64,000 nt of DNA. Origin: Pseudozobellia sp. WGM2 (GTDB lineage Bacteria; Bacteroidota; Bacteroidia; Flavobacteriales; Flavobacteriaceae). Positions 27,142-40,100 of this stretch are shown piece by piece (positions within the stretch are counted from its first letter, which is position 1; each line of letters starts with the position of its first letter). The DNA is taken from the NCBI RefSeq assembly GCF_017810075.1, contig NZ_JADNYK010000005.1:372001-436000 (forward strand), written 5' to 3'. The position numbers were made by a program, and so were the translations under genes. The notes beneath the pieces are model-generated. The model worked only from the letters and a program-made list of their open reading frames with translations, was not told the DNA's origin and did not search any database.

Positions 27142-28044
27142 CTAGTTCACTTGATTTTTGGTTAGTGTCAAGAATTGTTCTTCAAGACTTTCCTTTCTTT
27201 TTACCAGATGGGATAATATGATATCTTCAGCAATGAGTGCTTGATTTAGTTCAGAGGCATCCATATCTTCTTTCAATATGGCGGTTATCAAATCATTCTC
27301 CACTTTTATCGAACCAAAACTGGCGTGTTTCTCTAAATAGACTCTTAGACCGAGCGTATTTTCCGATTTCAATTCGAAAAAGCCATGGCTAGCCAACATG
27401 CCGTCTACACGGCCTGAATATAATTTCTCACCTTTTCTTAGAATCACTACATGGCTACAGACTTTTTCCACCTCGTCAAGCAGGTGAGATGCCAACAAAA
27501 TTGTAGTTCCGTCTGCAGCTATTTTCTTTATAATTTGTCGTATTTGATGAATACCCTGTGGGTCTAACCCGTTAGTGGGTTCGTCAAGAATCAATATTTC
27601 AGGGTCGTTGAGTAGGGCAGAGGCGATTGCTAGACGCTGTTTCATGCCCAAGGAATAGGTCTGAAATTTACTATTCTTACGGTCTAGTAAACCTACGAGC
27701 TCTAATTTTTCCTCAATCTTATCTTCTTCAACTTCTTTGATCTTACAAACCAGTTTAAGATTTTGAACAGCGGTCATATAAGGGTAAAAGTTGGGTCTCT
27801 CAATGATAGCACCTACCTTTTTCAAGGCATTATGGGTAGATGTATGGCCATCGAACCAAAAAAAATCTCCCATTGTACGGTTGACCACATTGAGAACTAT
27901 GCCTAAAGTCGTTGACTTTCCGCTTCCGTTAGGACCGAGAATTCCGTAAACATTTCCTTTTTCAATGGTAAACGATAAATTTTTTACCGCGGTCAAGTAA
28001 CCGAATTTCTTGGTCAGGTTATTAACTGTAAGAATCGTACTCAA
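27142..28044 (-). CDS. ABC transporter ATP-binding protein
   Basis: A 300-residue ATPase. It has Walker A GPNGSGKST (about 37-45), the Q-loop region near IERPNFYPYMTA, signature YSLGMKQRL (about 133-141), Walker B LILDEPTNGLDPQG (about 155-168) and the H-switch in LLASHLLDEVE. An extra C-terminal domain of about 80 residues is typical of BcrA/CcmA-like exporters. The start codon appears to be TTG: no in-frame ATG lies nearby upstream. An inverted repeat (CTACTTG / CAAGTAG, 28071-28089) sits in the leader. It forms a two-gene exporter with the permease. It is separated from the giant surface-protein gene by a strong terminator, so it is not co-transcribed with it. Confidence 0.92.
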   Translation of the reverse strand: MSTILTVNNLTKKFGYLTAVKNLSFTIEKGNVYGILGPNGSGKSTTLGIVLNVVNRTMGDFFWFDGHTSTHNALKKVGAIIERPNFYPYMTAVQNLKLVCKIKEVEEDKIEEKLELVGLLDRKNSKFQTYSLGMKQRLAIASALLNDPEILILDEPTNGLDPQGIHQIRQIIKKIAADGTTILLASHLLDEVEKVCSHVVILRKGEKLYSGRVDGMLASHGFFELKSENTLGLRVYLEKHASFGSIKVENDLITAILKEDMDASELNQALIAEDIILSHLVKRKESLEEQFLTLTKNQVN

Positions 28045-28110
28045 GTCAATTGTTTTTGAAGGGTTACAGACTACTTGACGAGCAAGTAGCTTATTTGTTA
28101 CAGTTTTAAA

Positions 28111-28141
28111 AACTAAAAGGCAGCATTTACAAAATGCTGCC
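28111..28141 (-). terminator. Terminator of the giant surface-protein gene
   Basis: A perfect 10-bp stem (28119-28128 / 28132-28141) with a 3-base loop, followed on the minus strand by TTTTAGTTTTT. It lies 28 bases after the stop at 28169. Confidence 0.9.
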
Positions 28142-28168
28142 CTTATTAATATATAAACTTAACTATGT

Positions 28169-31100
28169 TTATCTGTACAATGAAAAGTGACCTACGAATT
28201 CTCTCGTGTCAGATTCACCATTGAGTTTGATAATGTACCAGTAATCGCCTGATGGTAGATTGCTGTTTTGGTAAATTCCATCCCAACCATCTTCATTATC
28301 CTTGAAAGTATAAACAGTTCTTCCATATCTATCATAAATACTGATGTAGATGTCAGGGAAGATTTCCATGTTTTTAGGTTGCCAAATATCGTTGGCACCA
28401 TCGCCATTCGGTGTAAAGAAATTAGGGATTTCAATATCTATGAATTCCATAAAAATACTAGCAGAGGCCTCACAACCATTTTCGTCAATAACCGTTACCA
28501 AATAAGTGTCGGTTTCTTTGATGAAGTAGGTATTGTCAGCGCCATTGCTAACATCGCCAAAGTAAATTGTATACTCTTCTTTGCCTCCCGTGACCGTTGC
28601 GGTTATTTCATTGATATTGGTCTGGGTTACCGCAATTTGTAACGGTTCATAGTCATCTATAATAAAGCTGTGTGTCGCAATACAGCCATTTTCATGGGAA
28701 ATAGCAACATAATGGTTACCTGGGGGTAAATCTCTAAAGAATGGATTTAACTGCATCTCAGACGGGTCCGTCGTGTCTATACCGAACAACACCTCGTCTT
28801 CGATACTCGTATCTTCAAGAATAATGTTGATGTAGTTATTTGGAGTATTACCATTACAGCCATAAACCGGTTCGACCAAGGCATTCAAATTGACACCGCC
28901 AGCGACACTAATGAAAACATTATCTTCACAGCCGTTCGCATCTTGAACGTAAATAATGTAATCACCACCGGCCAAATTTTCAAAAAAGGTTCGATTTTCG
29001 ATATAAGTAGATTCCGTTGCCAAGCGTGTACTATATGGAGCTGTACCACCGGATATGGTCAGGTCTATGGTGCCATTTTCTTCACCCACACAAATTTCAG
29101 GTGTTGAAGTGGCATTTACTTCAAGTACTTCCGGCTCAGCAATAGATGCTTCTATGACTTCGAAACAACCATTGGCATCCTGTACAATAATGGTATAATC
29201 TCCCGGAGCAAGTTCATCAAACAAGTTCTCGTCGAAGAACTGATTCAAGTTTGGTGAAATGGCGTATTGATAGGTGCCGGCACCACCTGTAACATCAATA
29301 TCGATACTACCGTCTTCGGCACCATTACAACTAACGTTGTTTATATCTGCAGATACTACCAATGGTGTGGGTTCTGCAATCTGAATTCTAGTGGAAACAA
29401 ATTGGCAATCGCCACTCTCTACCCTTAGATAATAGTCTCCAATAATCAAATCTGTGAATAGTCCGTTTGCTTGATTTGGTCTTACTTCGTTGATGAGGCC
29501 TGAATCGCTAAACAGGGCGTATTGGTAATTTCCTAGGCCTCCAGCCGCTTGGGCATGAATAACCGCTGTATTGTCACCATGACAAGCCACTCTGGCTGCA
29601 GATAAGTCGATTGTAGCGGTTAAATCTTCTACCTCATTTACGTTGACGGAATTGGTTAGTATAGATACACAGTTGAAACTGTCGCGCACAAAGTATTGAT
29701 ACTCACCCTGTGTTACATTGGTGAATAGATGTGTATTGGCACCACCAGAACCGTTCATGATATTAAAGTTAATACCGTCAACACTCCACATATAAGGTGC
29801 TGTACCACCTGATGCTGTTAATAACAATTCTGCATTGTTCTGACATGTCATCATTTGAGAGGTCGTTAATTGACCTTTGACGTCTGTAGGCTCTACAATT
29901 TCAATAATGGTAGTTTCAAACTCACAGTCCATATCATCGAAAATGGAAACGCTATAGAAACCACTGACTAGATTATTGAACGTGTTGTTTGTCTGAGATG
30001 CCGATGCCACTAACAAATTGCTTCCTGCCATATCATCGTAACTGTTCAAGATGTATCTATAATTAGCAGTTACATTTCTTGGATTGACCGAAGCTGTTAC
30101 CGATGCGTCATAATCGCCCTCGCAAACCAAATCCGTATTTGATATGGAAGCGGTTATCGGGTCTGGTACCACCAAATCAAAGGCATTATTGAAGTTGGCA
30201 ACACAACCCAAGGCATCCGTAATTTGAATGCTGTACTGACCGGCACCTAGACCTTGAAACAAGAAGGAATGTACATCATTGGCCGTGTAATTGGTTCCGG
30301 AAGTATTATGGGTCATAACAATGTCGTAAGGTGCCTCGCCACCAGTAGGTACTATTTGGGCACTTCCGCGATTGTTGTTACATCCAACTTCTTCTGTAAT
30401 AATTGGGTCTAGAGCTAGTGGAGCTTCCGGGGTCGAAATACTAAAACTTCTTGTTTGTGTACACTCTGGGAAGGCATCTTGTGTAACCTCTACTGTATAA
30501 TTTCCTGCGGGTACCAAAATGGCCGGGGTAGGACCTACGTTAACAGAACTTCCCGATTGAACAGGTGTACCTGAGCCATTGAAGATAGTATAACTAAATC
30601 CACCTGTATAAACGGCATCTACTACTGTTAAACGAATACTTCCATCACCTCCGTGGCAAATTACATCCGATAATTTTTCTACCGTAATATCAAAAGTATT
30701 GGGCTCTTCCACCGTATGGCTTCTAATGATCTCGCAACCAGTGGTTACATTTCTGATTCCAAAGGTGTATGTTCCGGCAGAAAGGTTCAAGAATTGATTC
30801 GATACCTGATACGTAACCGAAGGCAACTGTCTAAACTCGTAATTGGCCGGATTGCCACTGTAGTTAGTAAATGTGCTGGTCACATCAATACTGATATCTT
30901 CTCCACTATTGACACAATCAATGTTTCTGTCCACCGAAATAGTGGCATCGACCAAGGCATCGTAAGCATTCACTGTTACAACGTGTTCCGCAGGGCAACC
31001 TTGGTTATCATACACACGAACGATGACGTCGCCACCATTTACATCGGTATAGAAATAACTGGTGCTGTTGCTATCTTGAAGTATGTTGTTGGTGGCATCG

Positions 31101-34100
31101 TCGATAAATACGAATCTATTATAGGTGCCTGTGCCGCCTGAAATACTTGCTGTGTTAATGGAAATAGTCGCATTATCCACTTCATTGTCACTAGAACAGC
31201 CGAATTGAACCACATTGGGAACATCGAATGCAAGTACAGCATTTTCATCTACCGTTGAATTTATAACTGTTTCACACCCATTTGGACCTGAGCCGGTAAT
31301 GGTGTAATTGTCACCCGGTAGGTTGATGAATGACTGTGTTGTCGAATCCCAATTAGCACCTGCAGGCATAGGGTTTAAAGTGTAAGTCAATGGGTTGTTG
31401 CCATTATTCACCTGAGCTAATTCTATGCGACCATCATTGGCACCTGGGCAAGATACGGCGGTCGGGTTGGCGGTAAAATCTGGTTGAATGGCCAAAGGAA
31501 CTTCTATAATATAACTTCTGCTACATTGTGGTGATGCAGTGCCCATATCATAGACATTTACAGTATAGGTATCTGCGATGTCAATGGTTACATTAGAGGG
31601 ATTAGGAACTAAAGATTGTCGAGCAACTTTGATACCTGCCGAACTATCTAAAATCTCGAATTCATAAATTCCTGAACCAGCAATTGCTTCAATGGCTATT
31701 TCGGCTTCATTACCGGCACCACAGCCTAGTTGCTTGTCTAAACCTACAGTAGCCTGTAGAGTAGGGTGAACGTCAATATTTTGAGTAGCTGTACAGCCGG
31801 AAGCATCTTTAATAAATACATCGTAATTTCCGGCGGGTATGGTACTATAAGTTCCGCCATTGCTTTGATAGGTGCTCCCTCCATCTAAAGAATAAAGAAT
31901 TGTACCGGTTCCACTTGCGCTGATAGTTATTGTGGCATTGGTATCGCAATTATCGATATTGATATCATCGATAGTCGGTGCTGCCATGAAATTCATGCTA
32001 ACCGAACCCAATGAATAACTACAACCATATTGGTCTTCAACGCTTACATTGTAATTTCCGGCAGGTGAGTTGGCAGGTATTTCTATTGGATTATCTCCTG
32101 AAGCGGTGATAGTAGTAAAAGTGCCGGGTCCTGTAACGGTATAGAAATAGTTTCCGCCACCGCCTTGAACATTATCTATTTCGATAAGTCCCGGATTTTC
32201 ACAACTGATATCCTGAATGGATTGTGGCACTCCTGTAATGACTTCTAGCTCATCTAAAATTTCATTCTCACTTGCGCTGATACATTGTGGAGTACCGCCT
32301 GCATCAACTTGCTGTACCTCTATATAATATTCATTGGCAGGTAGATTCAGTATTTCAATAGTATTAGCGTAAGATATAACACCTGGGCTGTTGCGAATTA
32401 CGTTTCCGTCCACATCATAAAGTGTCCACTGCATATCAGTTTCCGTACTACCATCGGTATCTACAATGGTGTATCTAATGATTCCTGTACTAGAACTATC
32501 ACAAGTAGGCGTAATGGACGCAGAAATATCCATAGGATTGGTTATAATATCATTAACGTTGACACTACTTTGTCTTACACAACCTACGGCATCTCGTACG
32601 TAGAAAGCATATGTTCTACCGGGAATCAAATTGGTGAAAGTATGTGTAGAACCCGCAGGGTATGTAGTTGTCCATCCGTGAGCAGGACTCACAATATCAA
32701 AATTAGCGGGATCTTCCGAATAGGTATATTCATAAGGGGCGGTCCCGTTTTGGCCTCGTACACTTACCTGCAACTCGGTACAGTTAACGATTATGGGTAG
32801 AAGGGTAATGTCTAAATCATCTAAAGGAAAGGGAACGATAAATCTAGGTAGGTCTGTTTGACACACCGTATTGCCACTACCATCGATAGTTCTTAATGAA
32901 GGGTCTACTTCATCACCTGATAAGTACCCTCTAAATTGGTCAGAAGTCTGCCAAGTCGCACCACCATCATCACTAAATTCAACAGTGCCTATGGAGGTAG
33001 GGTAATTTAAAAAGTCAAATCCGAAGTCGTTGGGGTCGCCCGTACACGCGGTAGGGGTTCTACCTTCTACATCAGCAGTCAATTCAATTGGTTCATCTAC
33101 AACAATACCCGATACGGTTTCAGAACATCCCGATTCATCGGTAATAACAATATCGTAGGTGCTAGGAGCTAGGTTGAAGTATGTTCTCGAATTGTTAACA
33201 ACATCATTTTGTATTTGGTCAGGAGTACCATTGGTAACATCGACCAATCGGTAGTCGAATGGTGCTAGCCCGCCCGTAATACTAACTGCGATACTTCCCG
33301 TACCACCGAAACACTCTGCATCTGTTGGTGTGGCAGTAAATGCTAGTGTCGGGTTGGCTTGAACCGTTTCGGTTTCCATTCGCTCACAGTAGTTGGTGCC
33401 GTTGGCTTTATCTCTTACATAGATGTCATAATCTCCAACATCGGACAATGGAATAGAAGCAGAATTTGAAGGTGAAAAATCGGTATCTGTGACTGTATTT
33501 CCGGAAGGAATAAAAGCGTATTCAAAATTTCCATCTCCACCAGAAGCATTTGCGGTCAATGAACCATCGGCACAAACACTCGCATTCGTAGCCGTCACAC
33601 TTAGGGCAATAGTAGGGGCGATGGTTATCACTTGAATGCCAGAAGTACAACCGTATTGATCCGTTACTTCAATATCGTAAGTTCCTTCAGATAGATTGTT
33701 GAAGGTATAGGCCAAATTATTAATTGGAGTAGGGGTTTGCCATGCTCCGGCATTTATTCTAAATGTATAATTACCGTTGCCATCGGTCACTGTTGCAGTT
33801 ACGGAACCATTGCTTAGTCCATCATAACATTGGGTTGCCGTTAAGTCAAAAGCTACCGGGGTCGGCGCCGTTACCGTTACTGGTGAAGAAGATAAAACTT
33901 CACAATTATTCTGGTCACTTACTCGCACTAAATAATCACCGGCAGGAACATTTAGAAATTGAGGTGAATTACTAAAAGCTCTTACCATAGTACCATCGGT
34001 CAACTCTAGCTGATATTCATAACTAGGAGTACCTTCGGAAGCGGAGGCCTCTAAAGTGGCTCCGGTATTGAAACAAGTGAATTCTGCCGTTTGTATTAAA

Positions 34101-37100
34101 CCTGCTGTTAACGCATTTGGTGATGTCAATGTAACGGTTGAGGCTGAGATTGCGGTGCATGAGTTATCGTCCACTTTTCGTACCATAATACCATAATTTC
34201 CGTCTCCTAAAGTGGAGGGAGTTGTAAACGGTGTAGTGGCTTCAGCTATCCAACTTGTACCTCCATCCAAAGAATACTCATATCCAAAGGCAGGATCAAA
34301 ATTGTTCACTTCGAAACGGATATTTCCATTATTCGCACCGTTACAAGTAGGTGAGGTGCTACCCAAAATACTTACTTCAAACTCTTTCCCTGATTCTACT
34401 ACAACGGTCAAATCTTGCGTTTTTTCACAAACTTCAGGTACTTGCGTCGCGTGTATGTCATCTAAAATAAGGTCGTTGCCATCGGCGCTGTTCAAATTGG
34501 TTTTAAAAATGACGCTAACATCGGTATTTGTACCCGGATCAAAAGTAAAACTGTAGTCGTACCAGCTATCGGCATCCGTGTTTTTAGGAATATCCCCCGT
34601 GGTACCAGAACCTAGTACAGTTCCTGAGCTATTAACTAACTCTACTAATACATCTGGGTTGTTTCCGTAAGCAGTTACCCTTCTTAAGTTATAGGCGGAG
34701 AAAGCTACCGTTATTGGTCTATTTGGAAGCACTTCTAGATTTTCCCTTTTCCATAAGATAGAGTCGTCTTCATTATCATGCACACGAACGTCTACGGCCA
34801 AGAACCTGCCATTGGTCAACCCGGTATGATCGTTCGGACTTCTCCATGCCGAGATGGGGTTGGTTACAAAATTGGTAACGGTGTATTCACCACTCACCAA
34901 AATGCCTGCTGGACCTAAGTTACAGGCCGTTTCAGAACCATTTTGTGGTTCATAGCAGTATCCGGTACCTATTTCACCAATTTGAGTAGTGGCTCCTGTA
35001 CCAAAATTCTCAAAGAACAACATACTTTGTTCCGCGCCCAAGGCACTGGAATATCCGACGGTAATGGTATGGGTGCCAGCCGCTACATTGCTGAAAACAT
35101 TAGAATCTTCAGGAGTGTTAGCAACGGTATTAAGTTCATATGTATAGTTGAAGTCGGTTGCATTGTCGGTATTAACGGTCACTTCTCCCGTACCATCACA
35201 ATTATAGGTAATTGTGGTATTTAAATTTGGGTCCGGGGTTTCACTAGGTACGGTCAATTCCATATCAAAAGTACAGCCAAGAGCATCTCTAAGTACCAAT
35301 TGATAGGTGCCTGCGGTTAGCCTGCTATTATCCGTTGCAATAAAGTTGGAACCTCCGTCAAAACTATATGTATACGGAGCTTGACCTCCGTTAGGGTTCA
35401 ATATTTTCACTAGTGCACCGCTTGGGTCACAAGAGGCATCCTCCACAATGGTGGCCGAGCCCGTTAACCTGAAAGGTTGGGTGATTTCATACTCGATGCT
35501 TTCGGTACATCTATTATCTACAGTGCCGCTAGAATCACTTACTGTCACCGTATAAATTCCGGCAGTCAAGTTATTGAAAAAGTTTTCATTCTGATAGGTA
35601 ACACCTCCATCCAAACTATATTGGTAAGGTGCAGTTCCACCAGTGGTATTAATGGTCAATGTTGAGGTGGCGGAATCGGCGCAAAGGATATCGGTATGTG
35701 AGGCGGAAACAGTGACCGCTCCTAAGTCGTCAACTTGAACGCTGTTTGAAAGGGCGAAACATCCATTATCATCCTTCACTACAAAAACATATTCACCATC
35801 TTCATTAGGGAAGTAGGTCGCAGGATTTCCTCTATATCCGAAATAGAAATTGGTACTTCCTACGAAGTCGGTATCCGGAATACTGGCCGTATCGGCATAA
35901 TTTAAAACTCCATTTTTACTCCAAATAGCGTATTGGTGTCCGGTAGTTCCTCCAGTAACGGCAAGATTAACCACGCCGGCACTACAGGTGATATGGTTTT
36001 CAGTATTGGCAGTTAATCGTAATTCAGGAATTTCATTTACGGTTATGGTCTGGGTGTCGGTACAACCATCAGTGGTGGAGGTAACAACAATATAATCGCC
36101 AGGTACTACACCGGTAAACGTATGGGTGTTATCGGCTTTTACAAGCTCCGATGTCACAAAACTGCCTGCTCCTCCATTGCTTCCATCATCAATGTATAAC
36201 TCATAACTATAGTCTGGAAGTACATTAAGCGCTTGAACACTAATGGTACCTTGCTCATCACAGTCGGCAGTTGTACTACTGAGGTTCACCTCATAATCCC
36301 TTCTTTGGATACCAATATCTTCCGTTTCAAAAACACAACTATTGGCAATTGGTGCTCCTGTTGAAGGATTCAGTTGTGTAGCCTGAACTTTATAAGTACC
36401 GTTGTTGGCAATATCGAAATTTGGACCCTGCCCCGCGCTAAAAGGAGTTTCAATTGCATCATTGGTCACATTGAATAATTGATAACCATAACCGCTGGTG
36501 GGGTTGGTTATGCGAATACTACCATTGGTGTTACAAACGATGTCGGTAGGGATGTAGGCAATATCCAATGTGTTTTGGAAAACATTGAAGTAGAACCTAC
36601 TAAAACATCCGTTTTCATAAGCAATTACCACGCGGTAGCTTCCGCTTTCGGTAACCGTATAGTTGTTCTGCTGCACCAAGTTGTTCCAAGTACAGGTACC
36701 ATTTTTGTTGGCACAGTCATCACCAGCGTCAGAACAGCTGGTTTCGTCTAGTTTTTGCCATGTAATGCTTTGGGCATCGGTAATTCCCAATTGTAAAAGG
36801 GCGCTATCATTAGACCCGCAAAGGAAAATTTTTGGTAACTCGTCCCCATCAATCGAACACGTGACTATTTCCCCCTGTAAATCATTATCGGGATTGGAAT
36901 CACTATTTACCTGATTGAAGTAATCTACAATGGGGTTGGTCTGAACATCTCCAAAGCGGTTGACCCTAATTCTTTCAATATGGTCATCACAGCCTGAAGC
37001 TGCTGTTTTTTCTACGATATAATTACCAATGCTGGTTACCACCATTGTTCTTGGTTCAGAATCAGGATCGCCATCGTTCAATAAGGTATCGGAGCCGTCT

Positions 37101-40100
37101 ATTTGACCATTATTGTTGTTGTCAATGGCCCAAGTGTAAGATGTGAATCCGTCACCGGCCGTTAATGTGACAAAATCACCACATAAGAGTACCGACCTAG
37201 CTACATCGCAATCTTGCAATGCATTGGCCAAACTGTTAGAGGCTACTTCTTGATCGGTAATACATGCCCCTGCAGGATTACTGCCATCTTCATCGGAGAA
37301 GGTACTGGAATTAACGATTCCTTGATAGGTAGCATAGGCATGGTTCTCCAATTGCGAGGCACAAGCAGCTACAAATTCTGAACAGTCACCGGAAACAGCG
37401 ACTTCAATGGCAATTTTATATTCTGGGTCGCCTATCTCCACTAAGTTATCGGGAATGGTAAAAGTGACCGTATGGCTTACCGGGTCGTAATTTTCAGTAA
37501 CTCCGGGAGCGTTGGAGTAGTCAAAACTTTCAACGGTGACTCCCGTAGGCAGTACATCTCTAATAGTGAAATTCGTCGCATCATCGTCTCCTGTGTTTTG
37601 AAACCTGATGGCGTAGTTGAACGTTTGACCTAGACTAAGTTCTTGACCGTTAATATCGGCTCCTCCTAAATCTTCAGAAGTATTGCCAAGAATAATAATT
37701 GGGGCAAACACTTGAACGTAAGAGGCATCGATTACGGTTCCATCATTAGGGTCGACCACAGGCACTCCCGTGCCATATTCTCCACCATCACCACCATCGG
37801 CATTGTTATCTTTATAATATTCATTAGCGTCACTACATCCGTCTCCATCGCTATCCAAATCTAAATGATCAGGAAAGCCATCCATATCGGTATCTAAATT
37901 GGCACAAAATCCTGAAAAGGAAGCTGTATTATAGGATAAAAAGGCGACGTCGGCATTGGAGCCAAGTTGCAATCGCAGGTAAGCTACGTCACTCAGACTA
38001 GCGGCCGGAATATTGAATTCTGATAACTCAACGGTTGCCAAGCGATAATCTCTGGTCGTATTATTGAAAAAGACACTTCCGTTGGCATGGTAAACATCTA
38101 ATCTATATGAACCCACAATGCTATTAAGCGCGCCACCACTTGAGGCTTGCACGCGTACGGCATTACCTAGTGGAGCTCCGGTAGCGTCATAAAGACTTAC
38201 CGTATGGCCTACGCCACTGGGGTCTGCGACTTGCGTCAATAGAATATCGGGAATTCCATCACCTACATTGGTTACAACGATGGGGTCGATTTCGTACACC
38301 CAGGTATCACCAACGTTGGCAATACCGGTTCCAAGGTCCAACCCGTTTTGTCCGTGGGTCAATAATGGATTTAAGGGATCTGTTGCGGGGTCGTTTACAA
38401 CGGTCAAACCTTGTGCATTGTTCGGGTCGCCATCATTAAAACTAGCTTCTAGGGTAGCTTCGCTATAAATATTCTTTGAAGGGGATAGGGCCATCCAATT
38501 AGATTCTGTGGCCGAAATATCCGCAGTACCATCATTATTGGTGTCTATGCCGTCTAATAACCCATTTCCGTTAGAGTCATAAATGTCATCGTCTAAAACG
38601 CCTGTGGTAAAAGTGGTTCCTCCAGAGGTAAATGCCAATAATTCATGTGACAAGTTGGGCAATAAAGGGTTTCTGGAAGAAGTGGAACTTCTCCACAAAT
38701 CATTGAAATTGGTGAAAATCTCGGTAACTGCATTTCCACCTTGCACGGTAGTTGATGGTGAGGTAAAGACAACATCATTGGAAATGATACACATTTGCTC
38801 GACCGTATCTAAAATTCCATCGTTATCATCATCTAAGTCGACACTATCTACTACACCGTCGTTGTCAAAGTCATTATGTACTATCAATCGGGCGGAAGGG
38901 TTGTCTTTGGTGATATTGGTATCGGTTTGGTCTTGTGAATTAATAGCTGTGTTGATGAGGTTGAGTAAAGGCAGTATAGCTATTTCATCTGCTTGCACCT
39001 CCAAATTTAAAAAGGCTGTTTCCCCACCGTTAAGGGTACCGATATTCCATGTGTTGCCACTCCAACTTCCTGAAATGGTCTGGGCACTTATTAAAGTAAG
39101 TCCAGAAGGAATATTATCTGTAATGCGAAGATTAGTCAAAGGACCTACACCTAAATTCCTTACTTTAATTGTAAAGGTCGCTCTTTCCCCTTCTTTAATT
39201 TCCGGTTTGTCCACGGTTTTGTTCAAAACCACATCGGGGTCACAATAGTAGGCAGAAATTGGCTGGGAGTCGTAGGTACAGGGCCCTTTGGTACCGCGAA
39301 CAAAATAATCGCCGGCGACGGTAGGGGCAAAGCTCTCACCGTTGGCACCGGGAATCATTTCTCCATCACCGTACCACTGGTAAGCATCAAAGTTACCCGT
39401 TGCTTCAAAAATCTCAGACCCAACAAAACATCCACTACCACCGCGTATTCCAAGATCTACAACAGGTACGGTATCAAAACCGGAAAAATAACCTGCAACA
39501 CCCTGAGCTCCGTTAAAACCAAAAAAACCGATAGCCATAGGCCCGGTCGATGTTACACTTATGTCTCCATCTAGATTGGGAATGTAAAATGTTTTCCAAT
39601 CTGCTGATCCGGCTACAGGGCTAGAGGGTGGTTTACTGATTTCGGTTCCATCTTCATATATTTTTATATTGGCATCTGTGGTATTTACAGATGCTATAAT
39701 TGTTAGACCGCCGGTTACCGTCGAACCTGCAATATTTCGAATATCCGGAATATTATCCAGATAATCGGGTAACAAACAATTAACGGGAGCCACAAAATTC
39801 AACCCTTGTGTGTATAAATTGCTCGAACCTGCCATAGATTGGTAGGCATATACATCTTTTGAGGTTTGTACGAACATGTTTGCCCCTACAGTGTTCGAAG
39901 AGTAGTAAGAACTAGGTATTTTATAATATTCACCGTTATTTATGGTTGCTACTGGTGTTGAGCTGCCGTTTACGAAAACCTGAGTGTTATCTGCCGTTGC
40001 AATAACCAGTGGAAATTCGGTAAGTCCGTTGGTGTTGCCATTACCTCTGATAAACACGTATTCTTTACCTAATTTATTAATCGGTACCGGTTGGTCGATA